Assembly (NCBI GenBank): GCA_949130485.1 | Contig: OX422185.1 | Span: forward strand, 14,135,011-14,199,010 | Direction: 5' to 3' | DNA from: Agelas oroides | Lineage: Eukaryota > Porifera > Demospongiae > Agelasida > Agelasidae | DNA: 64,000 bases | Part shown: one piece after another, positions 47,958-58,169 of the stretch | Layout: the number at the start of each line of letters is the position of its first letter | Position numbering within the stretch: the first letter of the stretch is position 1 | Position numbers and translations under genes: made by a program | Notes under the pieces: generated by a model | What the model saw: only the letters and a program-made list of their open reading frames with translations | Database searches by the model: none | What the model was told of the DNA's origin: nothing

Positions 47958-50251
47958 AGCAACATTATGAAGCCTATCAGCAAGCATTAAAAGATGAAGC
48001 TGCAATACCACTGAAGTATTTGAAAGTTCTATTTTTTGGCCCTCCACGAACAGGTAAGACATCCATGAGACGTCGCTTGATTGGAGAGATTCAGAACCTT
48101 GCGAAGGAACCTGTTCAAGTAAGTACTGGTACAGCAGAACATTACGATGTCATCATTAAGGAAGACAAGAATACCGCTTGGACAACTCTCGTAACAGAAT
48201 CAAAGTGGTCAAGTATAAAGGTCTTGTGTGGCAAAGAAAAGAACACTCATTTACTGGATGAAGAATTGCGGCTTCTCTACCAGCTTATTTCTAAAACTCA
48301 AAATAAGTCTCATCATATTCAAACTGAAGATAAACCTTTAGATGAAAATAGTTCTCCAGTTTCTCCAAACGAAAACAGTCCTTCAAAAGGAAATGAGTCT
48401 TTGAATCAAAGCAAGTCTCCTGTTAGGGATAAACAACAAAGTCCAGTCAAGGATAAAGAAAAAGTTTCAGGAACCAAAACAACTGAGAGTAATTCCAACA
48501 CCTCTGTTCCTTGGGTCGGGCAAGAGCATGAACACAGTGCAGAATATATAGAAAGAAAAGAAATTGACAAGGAATTTGAAGCTTTTGATCAATTCTTGCG
48601 TGAATCTGGAGAGGGACAAAATAAGGATTTACAGGAGGGAACTATCCTTATGAACATGGTTGACACAGGTGGTCAACCAGCATTTCTTGAGATGCTTCCA
48701 GCCTTGACAATGGGCCCAGCACTTTACCTCATTTTCTTCAGGCTCAACCAAGAACTGAAACAGACATACGAGATACAGTATGTCAGTAAAGACACTGAAG
48801 CGGTTCCATTAGGTGATTCTTCATACACAGTTGAAGATGTCATCTTTCAAGCTCTATCAAGCATAACATGCTTCAGCTGTGCTTCACCTAAGAAAGATAA
48901 CATGCCAGTTCCATCTCATGCTGCTGTACTTGTAGGCACACACAAGGATAAACTTGAAAGTGATACAGATGCTAAAGTTAAGGCTAAAGATGACGTACTT
49001 CGAAAAAATCTTGACAATATCTTGAAATGTGACTTCCATAAGATAGACCAGACCATTGTGCATAGTTTTTCTGATAAACAGCTTGTGTTTGCAATTGATA
49101 ACATGACAGGAGATAACGCAGAACTGACATCTGTTCGTAAACGGCTTCAGCAAATAATTGAGCAAATGTTCCAAGACCGTAAGTTTGCCATTCCAGCTTC
49201 TTGGCTTATGTTCAGCATCTTTCTTCGTAAAATGGGAACAAGTATCATGAATTTATCACAGTGTCGCATGATTGGAGAAAGACTGAATGTGAGTGATACA
49301 GATGAAGCACTGTGGTTCCTACACCACTGCGTTGGGGTCCTGATGCACTTTCCTGAAGTAAACGAGATCAAAGACGTTGTGATTTGTAATCCTCAAATTG
49401 TCTTTGACAGTGTTACATATCTGATTTTGGACAGCTTCAGGATTGAGTCGGTACATGATTCGGTTTGTAACAAGTTCAAAGAAGCTGGCCAGTTCCAATT
49501 TAAGGACATTCAGAAGATACCAGAAAGTACAGGTGACAGCCTTTCCCTTCCAAAGCTTGTGAAACTGCTTAAATACCTTAACATCATTTCACCCATCACA
49601 CCTGAAGGCAGTAGCCCACAATCTGATGTTGTGTACTTCATGCCTGCTGTACTCAGATATGCCAAAGAAGGTGAGCTATCCATGAAGCAAAGAACCACAG
49701 ATCAACTCCCTCCTCTGATGATTCATTTCAAGTGTGGCTTTGTACCTGTTGGTGTGTTCTGTGCCAAGATAGCCAGCCTTGTTTCTCAAGGGTGGGAACT
49801 TTGCGACAAAAGTGGTAATATTTTGTGCAAGAACATAGTCACATTTCGAATGTTTGATGGTACCTATGACATTACCCTGATCTCAATACCTAAGTGGTTT
49901 GAAATTCACATTTCTCGCATTGCAGCTCCAGACAGGCCATTGCATGAGATCTGTCAAATAGTTCTAGAAACTGTCTGTAACACTCTTGACCAAGTGATCT
50001 CCAAGATGAATTACGGACAAGTTTTTTGTTCTGATGAAACACCCTATGAGCTGGGTTTCAAATGCCCAAAACATCTAAATGATGATCACTTGGCCATTAA
50101 CAAGCCAAGGTATGGAGTAGAAGTGCCATCAAAATCTTCAAAGTCTCTCTGGTTGTGGTTAAACTACCATGAAGGAAAATCAATAATGAAGTGTGATAAT
50201 GAACGCATGAAGGTTGAGCCTATTGATCAAAGTCTTGTCTGGTTTGGAAAG
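47958..50251 (+). CDS. Roc-COR (ROCO) GTPase exon (gene 2)
   Basis: This 2294-base exon encodes a Roc (Ras of complex proteins) GTPase and COR dimerisation region. The P-loop GPPRTGKTS is at 48038, the switch-II motif DTGGQP at 48662 and the G4-like GTHKDK (in place of NKxD) at 48935. The COR part follows with PASWLMFSIFLRK and VKLLKYLNIISP, then a C-terminal region (FKCGFVPVGVFCAKIASLV; WLWLNYHEG). Roc-COR proteins such as LRRK2 and DAPK1 act as GTP-regulated dimers. Unusual is a spacer of about 200 residues between the P-loop and switch II containing a Ser/Pro/Lys-rich tract with repeated SPV and SP motifs (about 48350-48465). The acceptor tract TTTTTTTTTAACTACAG sets phase 1 at the start; the donor GTAAGT leaves phase 0. 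The ATG at 47852 lies in the intron. Confidence 0.9.
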
Positions 50252-50325
50252 GTAAGTCAATCCTGATTTAATTGTCTAGTTCCACTTATCGGATTTATGC
50301 AGTTGTCATGCTCAATCCTTTTTAG

Positions 50326-50335
50326 GGTATATCAG
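50326..50335 (+). CDS. predicted 10-base microexon (gene 2)
   Basis: CAATCCTTTTTAG precedes GGTATATCAG, and GTAAGG follows. The GTPase exon ends in phase 0 while the Ig exon starts in phase 1, so they cannot join directly. These ten bases (Gly-Ile-Ser plus one base) convert the phase exactly and complete a Val codon with the Ig exon. Inference from splice signals and phase. Confidence 0.65.
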
Positions 50336-51470
50336 GTAAGGACACCTCCCATGGCATACAGTTACTGGCAAGTGTTGTTGGAAAAGGACAATGATGTGCA
50401 AGTTGATAATGACTTTGATTGGTCTTGCTTGATTTGTGGTAATTCTACAGAATTTCCCCCAACTGGACTAACATAGTAGCCTGGATTTATGGCCAATAAT
50501 CACTGGAGTCCAAGGGCATAGCTCAAAGACAAGTGTTGGTTACAATTAATTCCAGGCCACCATGCTATAACTGTTAATCCTGATTGGTCCGTGTTGTGAT
50601 TATGAGAGCATTCTTGGTGATTACTATACACAAAAGGTATGTAGTTTACACTATGTACAAGAGTTTACTATAAGTTGATTTGACATGCAACTTATAATCA
50701 CCTGTATTGCAGTGTACTATACTCCTTTTCAAGGTTACAAGGTATTAAATATAATATTTGCTGTGAATATCGAAGTTATACCCTAGTTTGCTGCTACCTA
50801 GATATATTAAGTGTATACTGTCTGGTGAACATCAAGGTGTTAGGACATTGAGTTGTCAATCATACTGTAGTGCTCATACATAGCTAGCTACATAGCTTCC
50901 TATCAAAGGCACTTAACTAGTAAGTCTTCCTGGGAAAGTAGTAGCATTTCCAAGCTGTGTCTCACTCTTTAGTATACAAGTATGTGTGCGTATTGTTGTT
51001 AGTGAAATGTGAAGCCTCCAAGGTAAGCAGACATGTGCTACAACTGCTGGCCAAAGACTAAAGCTCGATGATGGAATGTGGTTCTACATGTGTGTATTCC
51101 AGTAATTAATTTCTGCAGTTCCATTATTTAGCATTTTCCAGTAAACCCCCACCCTCGCAAACAATTACTGGGAAGATTTGGGTTGAAAAATAAACAATTC
51201 ATCATGTCCAAATTAACATGACTTTGATTTGCACTAACCAGTCCATGAGAATTTCTCCCAACACCTTGCCATGACAATAGATTTGATGTGATAGAAACTA
51301 AATAGTATAATCTGAAGCTTTTACATGCATGACATTGTGATTGTAGAAAGAACACTGCAAATTGAGGTGCACTGTGTCATAACTGTAGAAGTTGGCAGTG
51401 ACTGAGATTTATTTTGTGAAGTTTCTACTGTGTTGAAGTTAAAACGTGTGACTCCTTTTCTTCCTCACAG
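50336..51470. other. gene 2 intron
   Basis: AT-rich intron with no recognised exon or repeat. Confidence 0.5.
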
Positions 51471-51743
51471 TCAACATCACCCAACATCCAGAACACCAGT
51501 CAGTAACCACTGGAGCAAACATAAAGTTTCATGTTGAAGCCACAGGACATGATGTTCTACAGTTTCAGTGGCAAAAAGATGGTAGTGATATGGACAGCAA
51601 TGAACCTCGGTTCCAGGGTGACCGTACCAGTACCCTGCAAATTCGGTGTGTAGAGAAAAGTGATGAAGGTCACTACAAATGCCTCGTGAAGTATTTCTTT
51701 GAAAAGAGTGGAAAGCCTTCATCTGAGGCTAAACTTAGAGTTT
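51471..51743 (+). CDS. Ig-like domain exon (gene 2)
   Basis: One 91-residue immunoglobulin-like domain is encoded in one symmetric phase 1 exon. Seen are HPEHQSVTTGANIKFHVEA (A' and B strands), the core Trp in LQFQWQKDG, STLQIRCVEKSDEGHYKC with the DxGxYxC F-strand motif, and AKLRV (G strand). The usual B-strand Cys is Phe/Val, so the standard disulfide is lacking, as in many cytosolic I-set domains. Ig-like modules mediate binding; next to a cytosolic GTPase and a Death domain it probably acts inside the cell. The acceptor is TTCTTCCTCACAG and the donor GTAAGT. Confidence 0.87.
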
Positions 51744-52532
51744 GTAAGTTGTGTTCTGTGAATGAGTGGTTAATGCTACTACAACTGGCTAGTTGATCTG
51801 CCAAATTCCTATGCCATACCCCCTGCTCCTATGCAGGAGCAGGGTGTGTGGCATGGGCGTGGTCAAGGAACAAGTAGATGGGTGACACTGACATATAAAG
51901 TAAACTCTGTGGTTTTACTTGTATCTTCATGTCCACTAACAACCATAAATCTGGTCAAAAAACATGATAAAAGCACTGGACCCAGGCTTTAAGTCCCCTG
52001 TGTAAACATACTTATAACTTATAGCCACTGTGGTTGAGAGCTGCGAATGTTTGAGCTGCATCCGATGATACTTGCATTGAATCTGGCCCGCTACCCTGGC
52101 TGGAAGAGACTGTCTCCCTCCGCTTGGATGGTGCTTCTAAGTACTACTGATACTGTCGTCTTGCTGCAGGTAAGCTTTCCACTGAACATCAGTATTTTTA
52201 CCGTACATGATTTTTCACATGCTTAACCGGAAACGCTATTTTTAGTAACACTCAGCACCAGCTGTCATAGATTATGCGAAGTTGCATGCCCTTTCACTGC
52301 CCTTGGCTGCACAAAGACAAACAGTGAAAGAAATAGTAGCCACAGCATCTCATCAAATGTGGTATGTGTGTGCCACGATCTAATGTACCACAAGCTGACA
52401 ACCTATGTTACACTGGTCAACTTGAGTGACTAGACAGTCACTGCAAACTCTCTGCCGTAATGAGTATTTAAGTCTTGGTTGACCAAATTAACCCAGGCTA
52501 GCCTGGTTAGTCTTAATAAAGCAGCATTTTGG
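51744..52532. other. gene 2 intron
   Basis: No exon is recognised. A short inverted repeat near 51818-51855 pairs ACCCCCTGCTCCTATGC with GCAGGAGCAGGGTGT. Confidence 0.45.
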
Positions 52533-52839
52533 TAGCCTCGTTCCCAGGCTCTCCCCGAGCGCAAACAAAAAATCAAAAGGAAAGGGGAGAGCCTGGTAAA
52601 ATTTATCACATGAGAAACGTCATAGGTAGAGAGAACTTAATTACAAGTGGGTGAAAGAATGAACTCGCCCACGCTTTATGTTACTCGTTCGGTTGTGAAA
52701 GCTTTATGACTGACAGAATGGGACTAGGTAGCACTACGCTACATTACCTGGCAGTATGGCAAGCTATGGTGAGCGTACACAGACCCGTACATTCGTACTG
52801 CAAGCGACGGAAAGCTGGGCAGGCCTGGGAACGAGGCTA
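52533..52839. mobile_element. TAGCCTCG-family element with perfect 9-base target duplication
   Basis: It starts TAGCCTCGTTCCCAGGC and ends GCCTGGGAACGAGGCTA. GCATTTTGG stands directly on both sides (52524-52532 and 52840-52848). A 9-base duplication is typical of Mutator-like and some other cut-and-paste families. The left half resembles the 4600 element (TCTCCCC, GAGAGCCTGGTA, ATTTATCAC), while the right end carries GACGGAAAGCTGGG as in 42988-43080, so it is a chimera of two subfamilies. Confidence 0.9.
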
Positions 52840-52860
52840 GCATTTTGGGGTAGGAGAAAA

Positions 52861-52937
52861 ACATGGACGGGACTTGAACCTGTGACTTTCACCTTAGTAT
52901 GCTGATACTCTACCTTTTGAACCAGCAAGCCCATCTG
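52861..52937 (-). tRNA. tRNA-like sequence, probably pseudogene or SINE head
   Basis: Read on the - strand it contains a B-box-like GGTTCAAGTCC in a T-arm with CAGG/CCCG pairing, and a 7-base anticodon loop ATACTAA (anticodon ACT, Ser-like) between stems pairing at four of five positions. A short D-arm (TGCT/AGTA) precedes it. The acceptor stem does not pair. I therefore take it as a tRNA-derived relic. Immediately beyond it is the right target repeat of the 52533 element. Confidence 0.5.
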
Positions 52938-54425
52938 GCAAGAACCGCCACAAGTTTATCCTTAAGAACACTTCCTTCCACCTAAATGACACTTGCTGTG
53001 GTGGGTAGTGGATTGTTTTGTGTGACCAGGTGATGTTTATGCTGGCAAACTATGTTACAATGTTCAACTTGAGTGACTATACAGTCGCTGCAAATTCTCA
53101 GACATAATGGATATTTAAAGTCTAGGACAACCAAACCCAGCTTAGCCTGGTTAGACTGAATAAAGCAGCAGGGAATGAACAGTAACGTAACACTCTACGG
53201 TCCTTATTTACAACATCTTTTCGAAGTTGTGTGTTGAGTGGGGAAGCACCAACACAGGCTGGCACACCAATGTTCATTATGTGAAATTTTCTGCACATAC
53301 ATAAAGTGTGAAGTTAAAACATAATGGGATATGGAGATCGGACATTCATGGCTTAAATGGGTGGGCCAGTTATTGGCATTTCGGACCATAAACACAATCA
53401 CACCAGCCTTTGCAACTATCACTATACAATTATTGCTTATGCACAAATCTACTAAGAGCTAGTGAACCAAAAGACCAATTAGTATTATAAGCATCCTAAT
53501 TTTCACCATCCTCTGACTTCATAATTTTTCAATTTGGTAAGTAGGGGAGGAAAGCATGTGAAGATTGCCAGTGCAAATACAATGTCATACTTAGCCTCAT
53601 ACCCAGGCCTCCAGGAAATAGCCTACTCTTTGAATAAGTACAGATTACCCACTTTATTTTGCTGGACATCAGAAACTTGTGTAAAATTAACACTAACACC
53701 AATCAGTCAGTCCAGTTTGCAAGAATTGTTTACAAATTTGTCCATTTCAAGTAAACTCTATGGCATGTGAATGATGCCCTTTGCAAAGCAATATGATGCA
53801 GACCCTTGCTGCAAAAGCAATAGCAGTTCTGACTTCAAATTCTTCCTAATATGCCTCCTAACCTATTCCTAGGCTCATTGAAATGAGCCTGGGAACAAGG
53901 CTAACACATGCTGTGAGATCCATCCTTCCCAGACCCTCTTGAAACACACAAAAATGGTCTAATGTTCTGAGTGATGTTTCTTGTCGAATGGCCTACTGTG
54001 TAAGGAATGTTGTATTTGAACTTTTAAATTTGGTACTAAGTGTTCTGATGGGTCAGTGCACAATGGACTGCTGCATGGTATAGCTTACAAAAGCTTGAGA
54101 AGGCTGTGAAGTCTCTAGGGAAAGCAGAGAACAAGCTACGAGGCAAGGATTTTTCTACCTCCAAATTTGACCAGTCACATAATAACACGTTCTGCAGGTT
54201 AGTTAAGGTCTAGTAAGGAAGTGTTGTGTGTTTGAAGCAGTTAACTATCTAGTTGGCTGCCCTGAGAAGCAGATCTCAAGGTGGACACTGCAAAGTTGTC
54301 AGTTCGTCTAATAAACTATAATGTCGCACATTATATAGGTGTGGTCCTCTCCATATAGTGATCTCTCACCTGCATTTCCCACCATTTACATTTGGTTGTT
54401 TTGATCTATACTTATGATTGGTTAG
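52938..54425. other. gene 2 intron
   Basis: It contains the inverted copy (53205-53330) of 43798-43930 and a small TAGCCTC-family hairpin near 53868-53904 (CCTAGGCTCATT, AATGAGCCTGGGAACAAGGCT). At about 54090-54199 an exon-like stretch, LQKLEKAVKSLGKAENKLRG, is bounded by AG and GT, but its phase (2 and 2) does not fit the neighbours. It may be an unused or alternative exon. Confidence 0.45.
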
Positions 54426-54509
54426 GTTTGGAATCTGAGTCTAGTTTCTCAAGTTTAACACCCAAGAGGAAGCATCCAACTGCTGAGGAGATCCCAGAAG
54501 TTGAACTGA
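54426..54509 (+). CDS. linker exon before Death domain (gene 2)
   Basis: An 84-base exon, phase 1 on both sides, encodes LESESSFSSLTPKRKHPTAE and EIPEVEL, a Ser-rich then basic and acidic linker with a PKRKH patch that could act as a nuclear signal. It joins in frame to the Ig exon (TGT, Cys) and to the Death exon (ACC, Thr). The acceptor is TTGGTTAG and the donor GTATGT. Confidence 0.72.
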
Positions 54510-54584
54510 GTATGTATAATGTAATGATAGTGGTAACTGTTTATGAGACAGATCTGTGAGATTTCCTACACCTTGTACATACAG

Positions 54585-54862
54585 CCATTGGTGACCTTCT
54601 TGAAGTCACAAACTACTTGCAATACCTTGGCAAGACTGACATATACAATTTAGGGCTGATTCTTGGGTTGTATTATCCTCATTTGAAAAACATGGAGAAC
54701 TCAGAGACATTTAGAGATGACATGATAGCTGCATGGCTGCAGAAAGAAGACAAAGTACTCACGAAGGGCTTGCCAACATGGGGAACATTAGTGAAGGCCC
54801 TGAGAGACTCAAGAGTGAACCAAACTGGAGTTGCTGCGAGTATTGAAGCAGAAAAACTGTAG
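54585..54862 (+). CDS. Death-domain terminal exon (gene 2)
   Basis: The exon encodes a six-helix Death domain: IGDLLEVTNYLQYL, then IYNLGLILGLYYPHLKNME, FRDDMIAAWLQKED, GLPTWGTLVKALRDSRV, and a C-terminal helix with GVAASIEAEKL before the TAG stop at 54860. The W..LV.AL pattern is the conserved core of Death domains, which assemble signalling complexes such as those of TNF receptors, MyD88 and the PIDDosome. The acceptor TACATACAG sets phase 1. It completes gene 2, giving at least about 1,270 residues from 41401 onward. Confidence 0.88.
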
Positions 54863-55354
54863 TAGTGCAAACTTTGGGTACAAGCATAGCATAATACACA
54901 ACTAGTATGTAGGATACTATTAATATGAGAACAGTTTTGATGATTGTTATACTATGCAGCTGCAAGCACACACACACACAATCTAGCTACTCTCAGTGAT
55001 TCAGTCAAGTTTATACCAAGGAATCAATGGCTTCAATATTAATGGCTGTTATTCTTCTTGTTGGTGCTCTTTGTTTCCATGAGGCATGTTTCTGCTCTAC
55101 CATAAAATCAGAATAAGCACCCATAGAAAATAAGCACCCCATGAATATAGGCACCTATTTTGATTACAATGACCACATCGCGTTCATAAGCACCCATACA
55201 AAAATAGGTACCCCAAATAAACCATCTCCAAATGTAACCAAGCTATTGACTAACCCAATGTTATGTTTAGTCTGCATTCCTTGTATTAAAGGTCATGCAG
55301 GTGACATGCCTATTCATTGTCACTTACTAATGCTGTATACACATGCATATACAG
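54863..55354. other. gap between gene 2 stop and unit 3
   Basis: A short (CA)n tract lies at about 54967-54980. Repeated ATAAGCACCCATA-type blocks lie at 55115-55210, remnants of a repeat. No promoter or first exon for unit 3 is recognised. Confidence 0.45.
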
Positions 55355-55552
55355 TTGGAGGAACACCTGATAGTGCTGCTGGATCGACCTCAAGCTCTGC
55401 TGGTGCAACAGTTCCACCAGTGCACTCCTCAGCTCAGCTGTCAACCCCACTCACCTCTTATCTACAGCCCAGTATGCACCATCAAGCTCCACCATCACAC
55501 CAGGGACAGCAGCCTCAAATGCCAATCACCTCCCAATTTCAACAGCCCATGG
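55355..55552 (+). CDS. Ser/Pro/Gln-rich exon (unit 3)
   Basis: A 198-base exon, phase 1 on both sides, encodes GGTPDSAAGSTSSSAGATVP through TSQFQQPM. It is low-complexity and probably disordered. The acceptor is ATATACAG and the donor GTAAGT. The phase also allows splicing directly from the gene 2 linker exon (junction codon ATT), bypassing the gene 2 Death exon. Confidence 0.7.
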
Positions 55553-55779
55553 GTAAGTTAAGTAATGTAAAATCCACCATTCCTCTATAGTGTGCAGTTT
55601 CAGAACCATACTTGTTCATCCAGGGGGGATGGCCTGGAGACCAATACTCCTGGCAGCCCATTTGGTACAATTTTAGGCACCCTGGAAAAGGGACCGTGGG
55701 GTGTCCACATCATTGCTGTCATGTATTGTAAAGGTAGTTAGTGCTACCCTTATGCTACTCACATCTCTTATCATACCAG

Positions 55780-55836
55780 TTACAAGTGTGCCACAAATGC
55801 AGTTACAACCAGGAAACCAATACCCACCTCAACAAG
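55780..55836 (+). CDS. small Gln/Pro-rich exon (unit 3)
   Basis: A 57-base exon, phase 1 on both sides, encodes TSVPQMQLQPGNQYPPQQ. The acceptor follows CTCTTATCATACCAG and the donor is GTAAAT. Composition matches the exons on either side. Confidence 0.65.
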
Positions 55837-56512
55837 GTAAATAATTACTATGGGCAGATTTGTACGTTTGTAAGGTCATGGTAACAGATCCAGCAGGTCC
55901 AACAGCCACTGGACCAAAGTTTGGTGTACCAACTAGCCTGTAGAAAGTCACAGAGCATCAAATTGGAAAACTGAAGTATAGTGAACCACATTGAAAAGTG
56001 CCATTCAATTCAGTACAACACGTTTTGCAACCTACACCATTATGGTGATGAAGACAGAAATGTAGACAGTAACTGCTGGAATTCAGAAGCCGTTTTTACC
56101 TTAGAATGGCCTCAGAAGGGTTCTGAGAGCATCTAAGTTGTAAACATTTCCTGGGTGTCATGTGCCGTATGGTTCACACATGCTTATAGTTGTTCTAGAC
56201 TTCCAGAACATTGAAAGAGTGCTTACTATAGTACGTACCTTACTTGCTTCTATCACTTCCTTACCACCTTTTGCAAATGTAGGACTTCTATTCCTTATAT
56301 GGAATGTTAGAACTATTCAAATGATACTAGCGTTCAGAAAGTTTTTCCACTGACCATACTTTGTGGAATTATAAGCAGAAAGGCAGGGAAAACATTTTTC
56401 ACTGCTTTTCCACTGCTGTGTGAGCAACAAACCAACTGTGTAGGCCTGAAAGAAAGGCTGATAATGACCCAGAATCATGCATTTTGACACTGATAATAAT
56501 AGTTATGTTTAG
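55837..56512. other. intron of unit 3
   Basis: No clear exon. At about 55890-55922 a phase 1 stretch DPAGPTATGPKF lies between an AG and a weak GTGTAC donor; this is only a possibility. Confidence 0.4.
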
Positions 56513-56807
56513 TATGTGTGTACTGACACACTGAAACCAACTGAGAGGCAGTTGATGATTGAGTTGCATAATACTGTAGCCAGCAACTTGCGACCCATAG
56601 GCACTTTTCTTGAAATTCCTATTGGAGAATTAAATACAATCGCTGAACGTGAGCGTGGTGACCCCCAGAGGTGCCTCATGGAGATGCTGGGTGTGTGGTT
56701 GCATCGAACCAACCCACCAGCTAGCTGGCCTGATATTGCTGATGCGGTTGAATTCACTGGAAGACCTGATATTGCAAAGCAGATTAGTCAGAAGTACTAT
56801 AAGTTAG
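56513..56807 (+). CDS. second Death-domain exon, phase-mismatched
   Basis: The sequence reads TERQLMIELHNTVASNLRPI, TFLEIPIGELNTIAERERGD, RCLMEMLGVWLHRTNPPASW and PDIADAVEFTGRPDIAKQIS, a complete Death domain with the CxxxMLxxWL and W..I..A. helices. The acceptor appears to be GTTATGTTTAG at 56512 (phase 0) and the donor GTTAGT after 56807 (phase 2). Neighbouring exons are all phase 1, so inclusion would need a converter exon or would shift the frame. It may be a decaying duplicated exon or belong to a different isoform. The open frame continues to a stop at 56909. Confidence 0.7.
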
Positions 56808-56909
56808 TGGCTACACTTGCAGCTAGTGTAGCATGTAATATGTTAGCATTTTCAGTCCAGAAGCCAGATATAAACTATAGCCACTTTAGGATGCATATTG
56901 CAGTGGAGT

Positions 56910-56967
56910 AGGAACGGGGGGGGGGGGGGGGGCAGTGGCCCCCCCCCAATAATCCAATAGGGGGGGC

Positions 56968-57004
<37 letters not shown>

Positions 57005-57110
57005 AATCAGGCTCCATGTTATAGTATATATTATACTATATCATGCTGATGGTGATCATACCTTACTCCCTCCCAATACACCTTGCCCCCCCCCCCCCCC
57101 CCAATCCAAA
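56910..57110. repeat. poly-G/poly-C inverted tracts
   Basis: Runs of 18 G, then 9 C, 7 G and more than 30 C, with a further 18 C at about 57087. GTGGAGTAGGAAC on the left faces GGTTCCTGCTCCACTG on the right (57112-57128), so the whole is an inverted-repeat element with homopolymer interior. Run lengths are probably unreliable in the assembly. Confidence 0.75.
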
Positions 57111-57289
57111 ATTGGTTCCTGCTCCACTGTATTTTATTATGTATTAGAGCTTTATACATGTTTATCCAAGCCTCTTCCAAGATCCTGGGAATGAAGCTGT
57201 TTTCATTAGCTATTCAGAAATGCTTGCTTATAATCAATCTGATTTCCTCCTTGTAACCTGATACTATCTCTGATTGCAATCATTTGTAG

Positions 57290-57793
57290 GCGTTTTAGGA
57301 ATGCAGCCACAACCTGTTTACAACCAGCCAACAATGTATTCAGCACAGCAGCACATGCCACAACCACAACCTTATGCTCAAACACAACATGAAGTGCAGC
57401 CATTTCAGCACCCGCAATTCTTTGCATCTACAACTTACCCGCAACAGCAGCAGACAGGGCAACAAGGGTATGGCATGCCACAGCAAAATGTCACCATGCA
57501 AGCACCTCAGCAAATGCAATCTACATTCCAGCCACAAATTCCACCAGGAATGTATGCCCACCATATGCTACAGTTCTATTTTCAGCCTGCAGCTCAAGTG
57601 CCCATGCAACAACAACAGCAAGCGGGGAACTACCCCATCCCCCACCAACAGCAGAATGTACCACATGCACAACAACCATTTCCAGGCTCAGCACAGGCAG
57701 GGCACATACCTCAACAACCTCCTCAGTCCCAACCACAACAGGTGTCATCTCTTCCACCACAGCCCAGTACCAGTCAAACATCAACCGCTGATG
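57290..57793 (+). CDS. long Gln/Pro-rich, prion-like exon (unit 3)
   Basis: A 504-base exon, phase 1 on both sides, encodes 167 residues rich in Gln, Pro, Met, Tyr and His (for example MQPQPVYNQPTMYSAQQH, YPQQQQTGQQGYGMPQQN, VPMQQQQQAG). The composition is that of a prion-like, phase-separating segment; no folded domain is visible. The acceptor is TTTGTAG and the donor GTAAGT. All three frames are open over much of it because of the CA-rich composition, but only this one fits the splice phases. Confidence 0.78.
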
Positions 57794-58169
57794 GTAAGTT
57801 GTAGCTGCGGAACAGTTAGTTTGCATCAAACGATCCAACAAGCATCTGCTTGAGATGTGTTTTCTTGATTTTGCTACTCAGGGAAGGGAAACTCACATAT
57901 TTATCAAGCCACAGTAACTGTTGTTCTCGTCCTCTGTCGTTGTGTTTCCTATCAAGTGTAGGGAGTATATATGGATCGGCTAGGGTCAATTTTCTTTCCA
58001 AGTCTACGGGATAGTTTGCAATCTATTTAGCATGTCTCAAGCATTTTCTCACCAATCTCACTCATTCTGCACCAGGTTCTCACTCATTTTCGGTCTAAGA
58101 GGTTGAGATCCCTGATATAGAGAAAGTTTGGATACTTGTCAATCAACACCATAAGCATTGTAGTGTACA
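57794..58169. other. intron of unit 3
   Basis: No feature is recognised. Confidence 0.4.

Noticed and set aside
54087-54199. Exon-like LQKLEKAVKSLGKAENKLRG stretch between the Ig and linker exons
   Set aside because: Its phases (2 and 2) would put the linker exon out of frame, giving an early stop. A GC donor inside it could repair the end but not the start. Not included as an exon.
55027-55104. Short frame starting MASILMAVILLVGALCF that looks like a signal peptide
   Set aside because: It stops after 25 codons with no donor site and runs into repeat sequence. Unit 3 domains are of cytosolic type.
57374-57853. Long open frames in the other frames and strand over the Gln/Pro-rich exon
   Set aside because: They are produced by the CA-rich composition. 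Only the frame of 57290-57793 fits splice phases on both sides.
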